This document shows positions 1 to 6,801 of a stretch of DNA of 12,381 nucleotides, piece after piece. A program made the translations under genes and the position numbers. Where the stretch lies: assembly GCA_016288355.1 (NCBI GenBank), contig JAEEYY010000062.1, positions 1 through 12,381 on the forward strand, given 5' to 3'. This stretch comes from Synergistes sp. (GTDB lineage Bacteria; Synergistota; Synergistia; Synergistales; Synergistaceae). The first letter of the stretch is position 1. Each line of letters opens with the position of its first letter. The notes below the pieces were generated by a model, which saw nothing but the letters and a program-made list of their open reading frames with translations, did no database searches and was not told where the DNA came from.

Positions 1-777
1 CACGAGCGGGGTCCCGTTGCCTCTGACGGTATCCCATTCAGCGCTTTCACTGCCGTTGCGCGCCGTTATTTTGACTCCGTTTATCCGCATATCGCTCGGG
101 ACGCGGATAACTGCGTCAAACAGGAAATCCTTGCGCCCGTCGGCGCCTACCGACTCGCCGTTTCCGGCAAGGTCCATACCGGATTCGCCGCGGCTCTCAA
201 AGAGCTGTATCAGCTCCCTGCCGGCGCCGGAACCTCCGTTTGCCTGATCGGATCTTCTCTCTCCGGGCACGCGTTCGGGTCTTCCGCTGGCTGCGCGCGG
301 CACGGAGGAAGCCTTTACTTCTGTTGAAGCAGAGGTCGTTTTACCGTCTATCAGCGTGGCCTTTGCGGTGAATTTAGAATCCTTGGGGACAGCGTTTGCA
401 GCGTCGTTGATTATAAGCGTGAAACGCCCCGCCAAAAGGACCGGTGTTACCGGCATATAGCCCGAAGCGTTGATAAATTGGCCCTGTGACGACTTTACAG
501 CCATGAAATTCGACTGACTGGATGCGCTCCAGGTAATGCCGGTCGTCTCATTGGTAAGGGTTATGTCCCGGATCGCCTGGGCGCCGGATACATAAAGCGT
601 AAAGACGGCGTCAGTCTTACCGTCCGGCGATGTTGCAGTACCGGAACCGGCCACATCTTCCTGCGCGCCGTTAAAGGTAAGAGATTCCGCTTTCAGAGTA
701 AGAGCAGCGTCCGCCGCAGGGGAGATAAACAGCAGGACCGCCGCAAATAACATGACAATCGATAGCAGTTTTTTCAT
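1..777 (-). CDS. Exported protein with repeated extracellular domain, 3' end beyond window
   Basis: The frame is open from an ATG at 777 down to base 1 with no stop (259 codons seen), so the C-terminus lies outside the window. Upstream of the ATG, the minus strand carries AAAGGTGTGGAG as a ribosome site. Residues 1-24 form a Sec signal peptide: MKK, a hydrophobic core, then an Ala-rich cleavage region (PAADAA). There is no lipobox Cys. Two stretches share a pattern at identical spacing. Residues 41-56 have D-V-A-G-S-G, then D-G-K-T-D, followed by a beta-rich segment reaching TW at 82-83. Residues 202-217 have D-L-A-G-N-G, then D-G-R-K-D, followed by a similar segment reaching EWDT at 247-250. 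A polar, basic linker (about 157-186) separates them. This looks like a tandem beta-sandwich surface or periplasmic protein. The Asp/Gly clusters could bind calcium, but that is inference. No enzyme motif is visible, and I do not recognise a named family. Confidence 0.8.
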   Translation of the reverse strand, partial: MKKLLSIVMLFAAVLLFISPAADAALTLKAESLTFNGAQEDVAGSGTATSPDGKTDAVFTLYVSGAQAIRDITLTNETTGITWSASSQSNFMAVKSSQGQFINASGYMPVTPVLLAGRFTLIINDAANAVPKDSKFTAKATLIDGKTTSASTEVKASSVPRAASGRPERVPGERRSDQANGGSGAGRELIQLFESRGESGMDLAGNGESVGADGRKDFLFDAVIRVPSDMRINGVKITARNGSESAEWDTVRGNGTPLV

Positions 778-873
778 CACAGCTCCACACCTTTTGGACA
801 AAGTATTTTGTTACTGACATATTTTATTACAATTCTGAGCTACAATAAAGACAGAAAAAAAATAATTCCGCGG

Positions 874-883
874 GAGAGGAGAG
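874..883 (+). promoter_or_regulatory. Ribosome binding site that fixes the larC2 start
   Basis: A GAGAGGAGAG stretch ends two bases before the ATG at 886. The same frame is open back to an ATG at 808, but no ribosome site precedes that one. The 26 extra residues (starting MLLTYFITIL) are unlike the family, so 886 is the better start. Confidence 0.6.
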
Positions 884-885
884 CC

Positions 886-1365
886 ATGTGCGCTTTTGAA
901 GAAAAAAGCAGCGCCTTCAAGTCGGGGAAAGCGCTGGAGATGTGCGCGAATATTGACGATATGACGGCAGAGGATATGAGCGCCGCTATGGATATCCTGC
1001 TTGATGCCGGTGCTCTTGACGTATGGTTCGAGCATATACAGATGAAAAAAAACCGCCCTGCGGTAAAGCTGTCGCTGCTGGCGCATCCTGAGGACAAAAC
1101 GCGTCTTGCGGAGCTGCTGCTGCGCCATACCACTACGCTGGGAGTTCGCATGCATGAGGTCGAAAGACTTATGCTGCCGCGCCGCATAAAGACCGCGGAG
1201 ACCCGTTTCGGTCCTGTGCGCTTTAAGGAAGGGCTCTGCGGCGGGCGCGTGATAAAATCTATGCCCGAGTTCGCCGATATAGAGAAGATATCACGTGAGA
1301 CCGGGCTGCCTGTAAGCGAGGTGCGGAAGGCAGCCGAAGAAGATGAAAGATCGCAGGGCGTCTGA
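886..1365 (+). CDS. Stand-alone LarC C-terminal domain (LarC2-like nickel-cofactor protein)
   Basis: This 159-residue cytoplasmic protein matches the C-terminal part of LarC (COG1641, formerly DUF111). Visible signatures in order are NIDDM (22-26), AGALDVW (41-47), MKKNRP (53-58), TTTLGVR (82-88) and PEFADIEKISRETGLP (127-142). LarC is the CTP-dependent metallochaperone that inserts nickel into the pyridinium cofactor of lactate racemase (LarA) and related racemases or epimerases, and its C-terminal domain carries the nucleotide-binding, cyclometallase-type activity. Full LarC is about 400 residues. Here the N-terminal half is absent: the upstream DNA belongs to a divergently transcribed gene, so this is not a local frameshift product like the larC1/larC2 split of Lactobacillus plantarum. 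No larA, larB or larE lies in the window. The family call is firm. Whether it works with a distant LarC1 or has another role is unknown. The cobB gene follows 93 nt downstream on the same strand. Confidence 0.85.
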   Translation: MCAFEEKSSAFKSGKALEMCANIDDMTAEDMSAAMDILLDAGALDVWFEHIQMKKNRPAVKLSLLAHPEDKTRLAELLLRHTTTLGVRMHEVERLMLPRRIKTAETRFGPVRFKEGLCGGRVIKSMPEFADIEKISRETGLPVSEVRKAAEEDERSQGV

Positions 1366-1458
1366 TACTCAGGCATAAGCGGCAAAAAACCCGAGCGGGA
1401 GGCACGCTGAACTTTCTGTCCGTTACGTCTGAATCAGAATAAAGGAGGAAATAAAACG

Positions 1459-2199
1459 ATGAACTACGAAGAAAAAGCCAGAGAACTCGCTCGCCTTGTG
1501 CGCGCAGGTGACGTTGTGGTATTCAGCGGAGCGGGCTTAAGCACAGAGTCCGGGCTTCAGGATTTCCGCTCAAAAAACGGCATCTGGGCGCATGCCGACC
1601 CGACACGTCTGGCGTCTGTCGGGGCGCTCGAATGCAACTACGATGAATTCCTCGAATTTTACAAAGCCAGGCTCTACGTACCGGAAGAGATAAAACCGAA
1701 CGCGGGACACCTTATCGTTGCGGAATGGGAGAAAAAAGGATACGTCAAAGGGGTAATAACTCAAAATGTCGACCGTCTGCATCAAAAGGCCGGTTCCAAA
1801 GAGGTCTGGGAGCTCCACGGAAGCCTGGAACCGGTAAAATGCCACAGATGCGGCAGACGCGGCAGCACCGAAGACTTCCTTGCCGGCGTGCCCTGCAGCC
1901 ACTGCGGCGGACATCTGCGTCCGAGCGTTGTACTATTTGGAGAGATGCTGCCGCAGACGGCGCTGGACGCAGCGGACCACCTGTCCTCAGACTGCAGGAC
2001 ATTTATCGTTCTGGGCTCCTCGCTCGTGGTCTCTCCCGCAAACTATTTCCCCAGACAGGCAAAGATGAACGGAGCGAAGCTCGTTATAATAAACCTTGAA
2101 GAGACTCCTTTTGACAATATCGCAGACATAACGGTACACGAAGGAATAGGCGCGTTTCTGACCGAGACCGACAAGTACGTGCGGCAGGAAAAGATATAG
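1459..2199 (+). CDS. cobB: Sir2-family NAD-dependent protein deacylase (sirtuin)
   Basis: Sirtuins remove acyl groups from protein lysines using NAD+, giving nicotinamide and O-acyl-ADP-ribose, and act in the cytoplasm (for example on acetyl-CoA synthetase). The 246-residue protein has the whole fold: the NAD-binding GAGLS at 24-28, DFR at 35-37, TQNVD at 101-105, the catalytic His120 in HGSL, four zinc-ligand cysteines (Cys128, 131, 146, 149), LFGEMLP at 159-165, and GSSLVVSP at 186-193. Two positions differ from the most common bacterial form: GLQDFR instead of GIPDFR, and NVDRLH instead of NVDGLH. Neither removes a catalytic residue. A strong AAAGGAGGA ribosome site lies nine bases before the ATG. 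It sits on the same strand as larC2 and could be cotranscribed, although the 93-nt gap leaves room for its own promoter. Substrate preference (acetyl, succinyl or lipoyl) cannot be read. Confidence 0.93.
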   Translation: MNYEEKARELARLVRAGDVVVFSGAGLSTESGLQDFRSKNGIWAHADPTRLASVGALECNYDEFLEFYKARLYVPEEIKPNAGHLIVAEWEKKGYVKGVITQNVDRLHQKAGSKEVWELHGSLEPVKCHRCGRRGSTEDFLAGVPCSHCGGHLRPSVVLFGEMLPQTALDAADHLSSDCRTFIVLGSSLVVSPANYFPRQAKMNGAKLVIINLEETPFDNIADITVHEGIGAFLTETDKYVRQEKI

Positions 2200-2267
2200 C
2201 TGCAGACCGCATCGGCCCTTAAACGTCAACGGCAGGGGACAGCGGGCAAAGGCAAAAATACCGGATA

Positions 2268-3263
2268 TCAGAATCTCATTTCAGTCTTAAGCGGCCTGGC
2301 GAACAGCTCTCTGAGCAGTTTAGCCGGGCTCTCTTCTTTGTACAGTACCCTGTATACGGCGTCTGCCAGAGGCATTTCCACATCAAATTTCTGAGCGTTC
2401 TCCACGATCGCGCGCACGGTGTACGCGCCTTCTGCGACCTGTCCGAGCTCGGCAGACGCTTCCTTAAGCGTTTTGCCTTTCCCTATGCCAAGCCCCAGTC
2501 TGAAGTTGCGCGAATGGAAACTGTAGCAGGTGACCATCAGGTCGCCGACTCCCGCAAGTCCGGAGAGCGTAAGAGGCTTCGCTCCAAGCTTGGCGCCGAA
2601 TCTCATGATCTCGGCAAGGCCGCGGCAGGCAATAGCCGCAAGCGCATTGTCTCCCAGCTCAAGCGCTTTTGATATACCGGCGGCTATGGCATAGATATTC
2701 TTAGCGGCGCCCCCGACTTCAAGGCCTATAACATCCGTTCCGGTATATATCCTGAAACTGCCGCCGCTTACCGCCCTCTGCCAGAGACGCGCCTCGTCTT
2801 CATCTTCAGAAGCCAGAGCGACCGCCGTTGGCATGTCAAAAAGCAGCTCCTCGGCATGGCTCGGTCCCGACAGCGCCGAATAGACCAGCTGCGGACACAG
2901 CTCCTTATGCAGCTGGTGCAGCATAAAGCCGGTAGATATCTCTATGCCCTTGGCAAGGTTGAGCAGATGGGAACCTCCCTTTGCCAGCGGGGACAGTCTG
3001 CCGCATACCTCACGCTGGGACTGCGTCGGTATCGCCATCACTATAAACTCCGAAAAATCAAGAGCTTCCGCTATATCGGATACGGCGCTGACCGCTCGCG
3101 GCAGTTCCGTATCACTGAAGCATGAGATATTTTTGTGAAATTTATTGATATGTTCCGCCCGTTCCCTGTTTCTCGTCCACATCATAACTTCATTGCCGAA
3201 GAGAGCAAGGTGTGCGGCAAAGGCCGTTCCGAAGCTCCCGGCGCCTAAAACCGTTATCTTCAA
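2268..3263 (-). CDS. gpsA: Glycerol-3-phosphate dehydrogenase [NAD(P)+]
   Basis: GpsA reduces dihydroxyacetone phosphate to sn-glycerol 3-phosphate in the cytoplasm, supplying the backbone for phospholipids. The 331-residue protein is of normal length. It starts with the Rossmann motif GAGSFGTA (7-14), then has NLAKGIE (102-108), SGPSHAEE (132-139), the catalytic Lys188 in GGAAKNIYAIAAG, GLAGVGDLMVTC (235-246), and SRNFRLG (251-257) near the substrate pocket. Translation begins at TTG (3261-3263), the only start that places the Rossmann strand at the N-terminus. An upstream ATG at 3268-3270 runs into a TGA two codons later. The gene is convergent with cobB (68-nt gap without a clear terminator) and divergent from queT. 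It appears monocistronic and intact. Confidence 0.96.
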   Translation of the reverse strand: MKITVLGAGSFGTAFAAHLALFGNEVMMWTRNRERAEHINKFHKNISCFSDTELPRAVSAVSDIAEALDFSEFIVMAIPTQSQREVCGRLSPLAKGGSHLLNLAKGIEISTGFMLHQLHKELCPQLVYSALSGPSHAEELLFDMPTAVALASEDEDEARLWQRAVSGGSFRIYTGTDVIGLEVGGAAKNIYAIAAGISKALELGDNALAAIACRGLAEIMRFGAKLGAKPLTLSGLAGVGDLMVTCYSFHSRNFRLGLGIGKGKTLKEASAELGQVAEGAYTVRAIVENAQKFDVEMPLADAVYRVLYKEESPAKLLRELFARPLKTEMRF

Positions 3264-3270
3264 ATCATAT

Positions 3271-3276
3271 TCCTCC
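3271..3276 (-). promoter_or_regulatory. Ribosome binding site supporting the TTG start of gpsA
   Basis: The minus strand reads GGAGGA, then seven bases (ATATGAT), then TTG AAG ATA. This ideal spacing supports initiation at TTG rather than at the out-of-frame ATG between them. Confidence 0.75.
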
Positions 3277-3305
3277 GCAAAGCCCCCGCCGAACCGGCCG
3301 TTCCC

Positions 3306-3373
3306 GTTACTAACAGTTTCTTGTCACAGCCATACTCAGCCGGGGCGTTTTTACAATATGAAACTGTCAGTTA
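3306..3373. repeat. Imperfect inverted repeat between gpsA and queT
   Basis: The arm GTTACTAACAGTTTC (3306-3320) pairs with GAAACTGTCAGTTAC (3359-3373) at 13 of 15 positions across a 38-base loop. It lies in the spacer shared by two divergent genes. It may be a protein-binding site or a hairpin near the gpsA promoter. No run of T follows either arm, so it does not look like a terminator. Confidence 0.4.
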
Positions 3374-3380
3374 CTATAAT
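3350..3380 (+). promoter_or_regulatory. Possible promoter for queT
   Basis: TTTACA (3350-3355) and a perfect TATAAT (3375-3380) are separated by 19 bases, slightly longer than ideal. Transcription would start near 3387 and leave a leader of about 105 bases before queT. A second TATAAT at 3474-3479 lies just before the gene but has no matching -35 box. Confidence 0.35.
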
Positions 3381-3492
3381 AACATACGCGCAAAAAGGCT
3401 GGCGGAACAGAAGTATGCAAAAGCGTTGACGCTTATGTAAAGCCGCGTTTCAGCATCGCATTCTGTGGACAAATATAATAATTTCTGTTAAT

Positions 3493-3984
3493 ATGCAGCG
3501 CATGAAACGCACATGTTCTTTCAGCACCAAAGATATAACGATCTCCGCTATGGTAGCAGGCCTTTATGTTGTTCTCTCTTTCGCTTTCGCGCCGATCTCC
3601 TACGGGCCGATGCAGTTCCGCGTATCCGAAGCTCTTACTCTCCTTCCCTTCTGTCTGCCTCAGACCGTGCCGGGACTTTTTGTCGGCTGCCTGATCTCCA
3701 ACATGATAGGGGGGTTCGGCATAATAGACATCGTTTTCGGCAGCGCGGCCACGCTCGCTGCCGCAGTTCTTACCTCAAAAATGCCCAACGTATGGCTGGC
3801 AGCGATTCCTCCTATCGTAGTCAACGCGGTCGTGGTCGGCTTTTATGTAGCCATCCTTTCTGCAACGCCGATAATCCCCTGCATGCTGTACATAGGAGCC
3901 GGGCAGGCGGGCGTATGCTTCCTTCTCGGAGTGCCTATGGTAATGGCGCTGAAACGCTCTGCTTTTATTCAAAAATACCTTTGA
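3493..3984 (+). CDS. queT: QueT-type queuosine-precursor transporter (ECF S component)
   Basis: QueT is the substrate-binding membrane subunit of an energy-coupling-factor importer for queuosine precursors (preQ1/queuine), used to modify tRNA wobble bases. The 163-residue protein is very hydrophobic, with about five to six membrane segments. It carries the family signature YGPMQFRVSEALTLLP (36-51), followed by GLFVGCLISNMIGGFGIIDIV. A Lys/Arg-rich N-terminus precedes the first helix (from about residue 15). The ECF ATPases and T subunit are not nearby, as is usual for shared-energizer S components. Start choice is uncertain: ATG 3493 or ATG 3502 in the same frame, and neither has a Shine-Dalgarno sequence. 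I could not find a preQ1 riboswitch in the leader, although such switches often control this family. The family call is confident; the exact ligand is inferred from the family. Confidence 0.85.
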   Translation: MQRMKRTCSFSTKDITISAMVAGLYVVLSFAFAPISYGPMQFRVSEALTLLPFCLPQTVPGLFVGCLISNMIGGFGIIDIVFGSAATLAAAVLTSKMPNVWLAAIPPIVVNAVVVGFYVAILSATPIIPCMLYIGAGQAGVCFLLGVPMVMALKRSAFIQKYL

Positions 3985-4031
3985 TATTCCATTTTAACCG
4001 TTAGCTCATCCTTCGCCTTTATCATAATGAC

Positions 4032-4073
4032 ATTGTGTTATAATGTTGTCATAACAACAGTGTTTAACACAAT
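4032..4073. promoter_or_regulatory. Nested palindromic operator over the hydrolase promoter
   Basis: Perfect 9-base arms ATTGTGTTA (4032-4040) and TAACACAAT (4065-4073) enclose a second, nearly coaxial palindrome, TGTTGT (4044-4049) and ACAACA (4054-4059). TGTTR-like half-sites occur four times, two in each orientation. The array overlaps the -10 box and the expected start of transcription of the downstream hydrolase, as expected for repressor control by a dimeric regulator. No regulator gene is adjacent. Confidence 0.55.
4036..4044 (+). promoter_or_regulatory. Extended -10 promoter of the hydrolase gene
   Basis: TGTTATAAT is a perfect extended -10 element (TGnTATAAT), which can work with a poor -35 box; no good -35 is seen near 4016-4021. 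Transcription would start near 4051, giving a leader of about 50 bases that contains an AGAGG ribosome site before the ATG at 4100. Confidence 0.6.
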
Positions 4074-4099
4074 ATCATACAGAAAAGAGGCGATTCATT

Positions 4100-4993
4100 A
4101 TGGCTGCAAGCCTTAAGCAGGAGTATATCAGCGTGCCCGGCGGATTTGTCTGCCTCAACATTTACGGATCAGAGCGCACGGGCATACCTGTTCTCTACAT
4201 CCACGGAGGCCCGGGCGGTAATATCGAATCTTTCCGTCCGATGGCGGAAAGACTTGCCGCGGATCATACCGTTTACCTCTACAATCAGCTTGGATGCGAT
4301 GAGAATTCACACACCGGAGAGGAGACGCTGTGGACGCCGGAACGATATATAGAGGCGCTCTGCGGCGTCATCAAAGCGATAGGCGCGCCCCGACTGCACC
4401 TTGCAGGGCGTTCGTGGGGAGCATACCTTGCCGCGGAACACATTCTGAGAACAGCCGATTCACCCGCGGCTTCCGCCGTGATGATCAGCCCTTTTTTCAG
4501 CACAAAAAGATGGATAAGCGACGCGAAGAGCCGCTTGAAGGAGCTGGGCGAAGGGTATCTCGAAATGGCGGAGCAGTGTGAGCGTGACAATCATTTTGAC
4601 GGGCGCTGGTACCGGGACCTGATAGAAAAGTATAATAACAGCTTCCGTTACCGCACCGCAACGGTAAACCGCTCCGGTCACTTCTCCACTCCGCTCAAGC
4701 CAAAGACTCCGTCAGGCATGGCAGTCTACCGCCATATGTGGGGCCCCAGCGAGTTCACATGCTGCGGAAATATGAAAGACATTGACATAACCGGCCAGCT
4801 GCAGAACATAAAGATACCTGTGCTTCTGATATGCGGCGAGTTCGACCAGGTGCGGCAGGAAAGCTGCGAATACTACCGCAGCCTGATTCCAGGAGCCCGC
4901 ATGGCAGTGATACCCGATGCTTCACAGACGTCATATCTTGAGGAGCCGGAGATCTTCTACTGGACTCTGAAAAATTTCTACGAATGCTTCTAA
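4100..4993 (+). CDS. Proline-iminopeptidase-family alpha/beta hydrolase with His-to-Gln change at the catalytic position
   Basis: The 297-residue cytoplasmic protein (no signal peptide) has the layout of peptidase family S33 enzymes, which release N-terminal proline or other residues from short peptides. Visible elements are the oxyanion motif HGGPGG (35-40), the nucleophile elbow GRSWG with Ser105, a cap domain (about 130-220) ending in the family-typical MWGPSEF (213-219), and GEFDQ with Asp249. The block that normally reads SH before a LEEPE motif reads SQ here (Gln276 in DASQTSYLEEPE), so the catalytic His appears to be replaced. The codon is CAG, and the frame is intact on both sides. 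The usual YDQLGCG also reads YNQLGCD. The protein may be catalytically altered or inactive, or a displaced His may serve. It is a single-gene unit with its own operator-controlled promoter and a terminator behind it. Confidence 0.85.
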   Translation: MAASLKQEYISVPGGFVCLNIYGSERTGIPVLYIHGGPGGNIESFRPMAERLAADHTVYLYNQLGCDENSHTGEETLWTPERYIEALCGVIKAIGAPRLHLAGRSWGAYLAAEHILRTADSPAASAVMISPFFSTKRWISDAKSRLKELGEGYLEMAEQCERDNHFDGRWYRDLIEKYNNSFRYRTATVNRSGHFSTPLKPKTPSGMAVYRHMWGPSEFTCCGNMKDIDITGQLQNIKIPVLLICGEFDQVRQESCEYYRSLIPGARMAVIPDASQTSYLEEPEIFYWTLKNFYECF

Positions 4994-5019
4994 ACCGGCA
5001 GAGGCCGGCGCCGTAAAAC

Positions 5020-5067
5020 AAGATACCGGCACGGAGGAATGATGCACCCTTACCGTGCCGGTATCTT
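5020..5067. terminator. Bidirectional rho-independent terminator between convergent genes
   Basis: A perfect 15-base stem, AAGATACCGGCACGG (5020-5034) with CCGTGCCGGTATCTT (5053-5067), encloses an 18-base loop. It is followed by TATTAT on the plus strand and by TTGTTTTA on the minus strand. It lies between the ends of the hydrolase gene and the five-gene minus-strand operon and can serve both. Confidence 0.85.
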
Positions 5068-5087
5068 TATTATCCTGATAAAAAGAC

Positions 5088-5408
5088 TTAGCCGATCAGC
5101 TCCATCTCCAATAGCGCCATCCCCATAGCCTTGCCGTGCTTATCCATCGCAAGGCTGCGGGTAACTCCGCCGCCCAGCGAGTTTTCAAGCACAAAATTGA
5201 GCCCGCAGACAGAGTCAACTTCATAGCGCGTTACGTCTCCGAGGCAGATGCCGCCGTACCATTCTTTCACTTTTGCCGCTGTCAGACATTTCTTAAGCAT
5301 CGGATAATCCGCATCGTTATAGGGGATAACGCATATGTTGCATACGTTTCCCTTATCTCCGGTGCGCACATGGGCAATGTCTCCCAGCCGTACTTTTCTT
5401 CTTTCCAT
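5088..5408 (-). CDS. Small AtuA-type ferredoxin-fold protein, partner of the DUF1446 protein
   Basis: This 106-residue protein matches the C-terminal ferredoxin-like domain that is fused to many AtuA/DUF1446 proteins. Visible motifs are RTGDKGN (15-21) and, near the C-terminus, GGGVTRSLAMDKHGK. Despite the fold name there is no iron-sulfur cysteine pattern; the three cysteines near the N-terminal third are not spaced as ligands. It is the last gene of the operon, starting 12 nt after the stop of the DUF1446 gene, with a GGGAGC ribosome site in the gap. The pair therefore looks like one protein encoded as two chains that probably assemble together. The biochemical role is unknown. Confidence 0.88.
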   Translation of the reverse strand: MERRKVRLGDIAHVRTGDKGNVCNICVIPYNDADYPMLKKCLTAAKVKEWYGGICLGDVTRYEVDSVCGLNFVLENSLGGGVTRSLAMDKHGKAMGMALLEMELIG

Positions 5409-5420
5409 CCTTTTGCTCCC

Positions 5421-6791
5421 TTAAACCTCGTACCAGACAAGATGAGGATGTACGTCCTGCTTCGGGATAAGAATATTCTCCACGGACAGCATCTGATCCA
5501 CATCGCTTGTGATCCCCGAACTTCCCGCCGGCCCGTTGATGTACATACACTGTACTTCGCGAACCACTGCCGTAACTGTCTCTTTTGTCTTAGCCCTTGC
5601 AGCAATACGCAGCCTTATCTCGCCGCGGGGCTGAGGAGTAAAGCGACCGGACAGTTCCTCGCCGTACAGCGAACTGTAACCGATGAAATCTGTCCTGAAT
5701 TCGTCGGGTACGGTCCCGGTTATTTCCATGCGTTTTTTAACGATGTCGGCCGCAAGTCTGGCGCGGGCCATCGCATTCGTCCCGCCGAAGCTGATCTCCG
5801 CTTCTCCGACCCAGCAGTCCTGATATCCGATATTGACCTTCCACGTATCCGGCAATCCCCTGGACATACCTCCGCGGGCAAGTACGAGGTCTTTGCCTTT
5901 TTGTTCAAATGATACACGGGAGAAGTCAGCGATCCCATCCGGGGTAATATAGTGCGAGGGATCGCCTATCTCGTAGAGAAGCTGCTCCCGGCACACGTCC
6001 ACGCAGACAAGTCCTCCGGAACCTTCAACCTTTGTTATCAGGAAATCTCCGCTCCCGTCGATCTCGGCGATCGGCTGTCCCAGACGGTGCAGGTCAGGCA
6101 CATCCTTATAGCCCGGGTCGGCGTAATATCCGCCGGTAAGCTGAGCGGCGCATTCCATCAGATGACCGAGCAGCAGAGCCTGTCCCAGCTTATCCTGCCG
6201 TGAATCATCCCAGCCGAATTCATGCTTCAGCGGACCGACAAACAGCGCTGGATCCGCAACACGTCCGGTGATAACTATATCCGCACCCTGATCCAGCGCA
6301 TCACGTATCGGATCAGAGCTCAAATAAACGTTGGCGGATATAATGCAGCCGTCCAGCGAGCGCAGCGGCAGCCCGCTGTCCCAGAGAGGGCGGTCGTAAT
6401 AGTCCTTTACCCGTTCTAAGAGGTCATCCCCTTCGACTCTTGCTATCCTTAACCCGCTCACGCCCTGCTCCCTGGCGATCTCAATGATGGCGTCCACCGC
6501 GGCAGCGGGGTTGGCCCCGCCCATATTGGATACGATCTTTACCGAGTTTGCCCTGGCAAGCGGCAATACCTTCCGCATGCGTTCCTCCAGCATCGGGTTA
6601 TAGCCCTTTGCCGGATCCTTCAGTTTTTCCTTCTGTGCGGCGGCAATGGTGCGCTCCGCCAGGCACTCAAAAACCAGATAATCCAGCCTGCCTTTTTCAA
6701 GGAGTTCTATCGTAGGCTCAAGACGCTCCCATGTGCAGCCCCCTGAGCCGCATCCTATGCGAATCTTTTTCGAAACTGAACTGTCGCTCAA
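5421..6791 (-). CDS. AtuA-like acyclic-terpene-utilisation family protein (DUF1446)
   Basis: This 456-residue cytoplasmic protein belongs to the DUF1446/AtuA family. Family-typical blocks are IRIGCGSGG (10-18), GRLDYLVFECLAERT (34-48), GYNPMLEERM (63-72) and KIVSNMGGANP (85-95), then a central GADIVITGRVADPALFVGP region. The family name comes from Pseudomonas AtuA, needed for citronellol/geraniol catabolism, but its reaction has not been defined. None of the carboxylase, lyase or acyl-CoA genes of the Atu pathway is in the window, so terpene use should not be assumed. Translation starts at TTG (6789-6791). The C-terminal ferredoxin-fold domain often fused to this family is encoded by the next gene. 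It sits 26 nt after an ABC permease in one operon, suggesting that its substrate is imported by that system. Confidence 0.88.
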   Translation of the reverse strand: MSDSSVSKKIRIGCGSGGCTWERLEPTIELLEKGRLDYLVFECLAERTIAAAQKEKLKDPAKGYNPMLEERMRKVLPLARANSVKIVSNMGGANPAAAVDAIIEIAREQGVSGLRIARVEGDDLLERVKDYYDRPLWDSGLPLRSLDGCIISANVYLSSDPIRDALDQGADIVITGRVADPALFVGPLKHEFGWDDSRQDKLGQALLLGHLMECAAQLTGGYYADPGYKDVPDLHRLGQPIAEIDGSGDFLITKVEGSGGLVCVDVCREQLLYEIGDPSHYITPDGIADFSRVSFEQKGKDLVLARGGMSRGLPDTWKVNIGYQDCWVGEAEISFGGTNAMARARLAADIVKKRMEITGTVPDEFRTDFIGYSSLYGEELSGRFTPQPRGEIRLRIAARAKTKETVTAVVREVQCMYINGPAGSSGITSDVDQMLSVENILIPKQDVHPHLVWYEV

Positions 6792-6801
6792 ACCGGAAAA
6801 A

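Noticed and set aside
17..247. 76-codon plus-strand open frame
   Set aside because: It lies inside the signal-peptide-bearing minus-strand gene, which has a repeat structure and ribosome site; this frame has neither.
1385..1400. Possible terminator (GC-rich CCCGAGCGGG next to six A) after larC2
   Set aside because: The hairpin would have only three safe pairs, and the T run is on the minus strand, where no gene ends.
3387..3492. preQ1 riboswitch before queT
   Set aside because: I looked for the short preQ1-I pattern with its A-rich tail and did not find it; other classes cannot be judged by eye.
5136..5912. 258-codon plus-strand open frame
   Set aside because: It is antisense to the DUF1446 gene and its small partner, both of which carry clear family motifs.
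5421..6791. Terpene catabolism cluster based on the AtuA name
   Set aside because: None of the Atu carboxylase, lyase or acyl-CoA genes is present; the name comes from one characterised relative.
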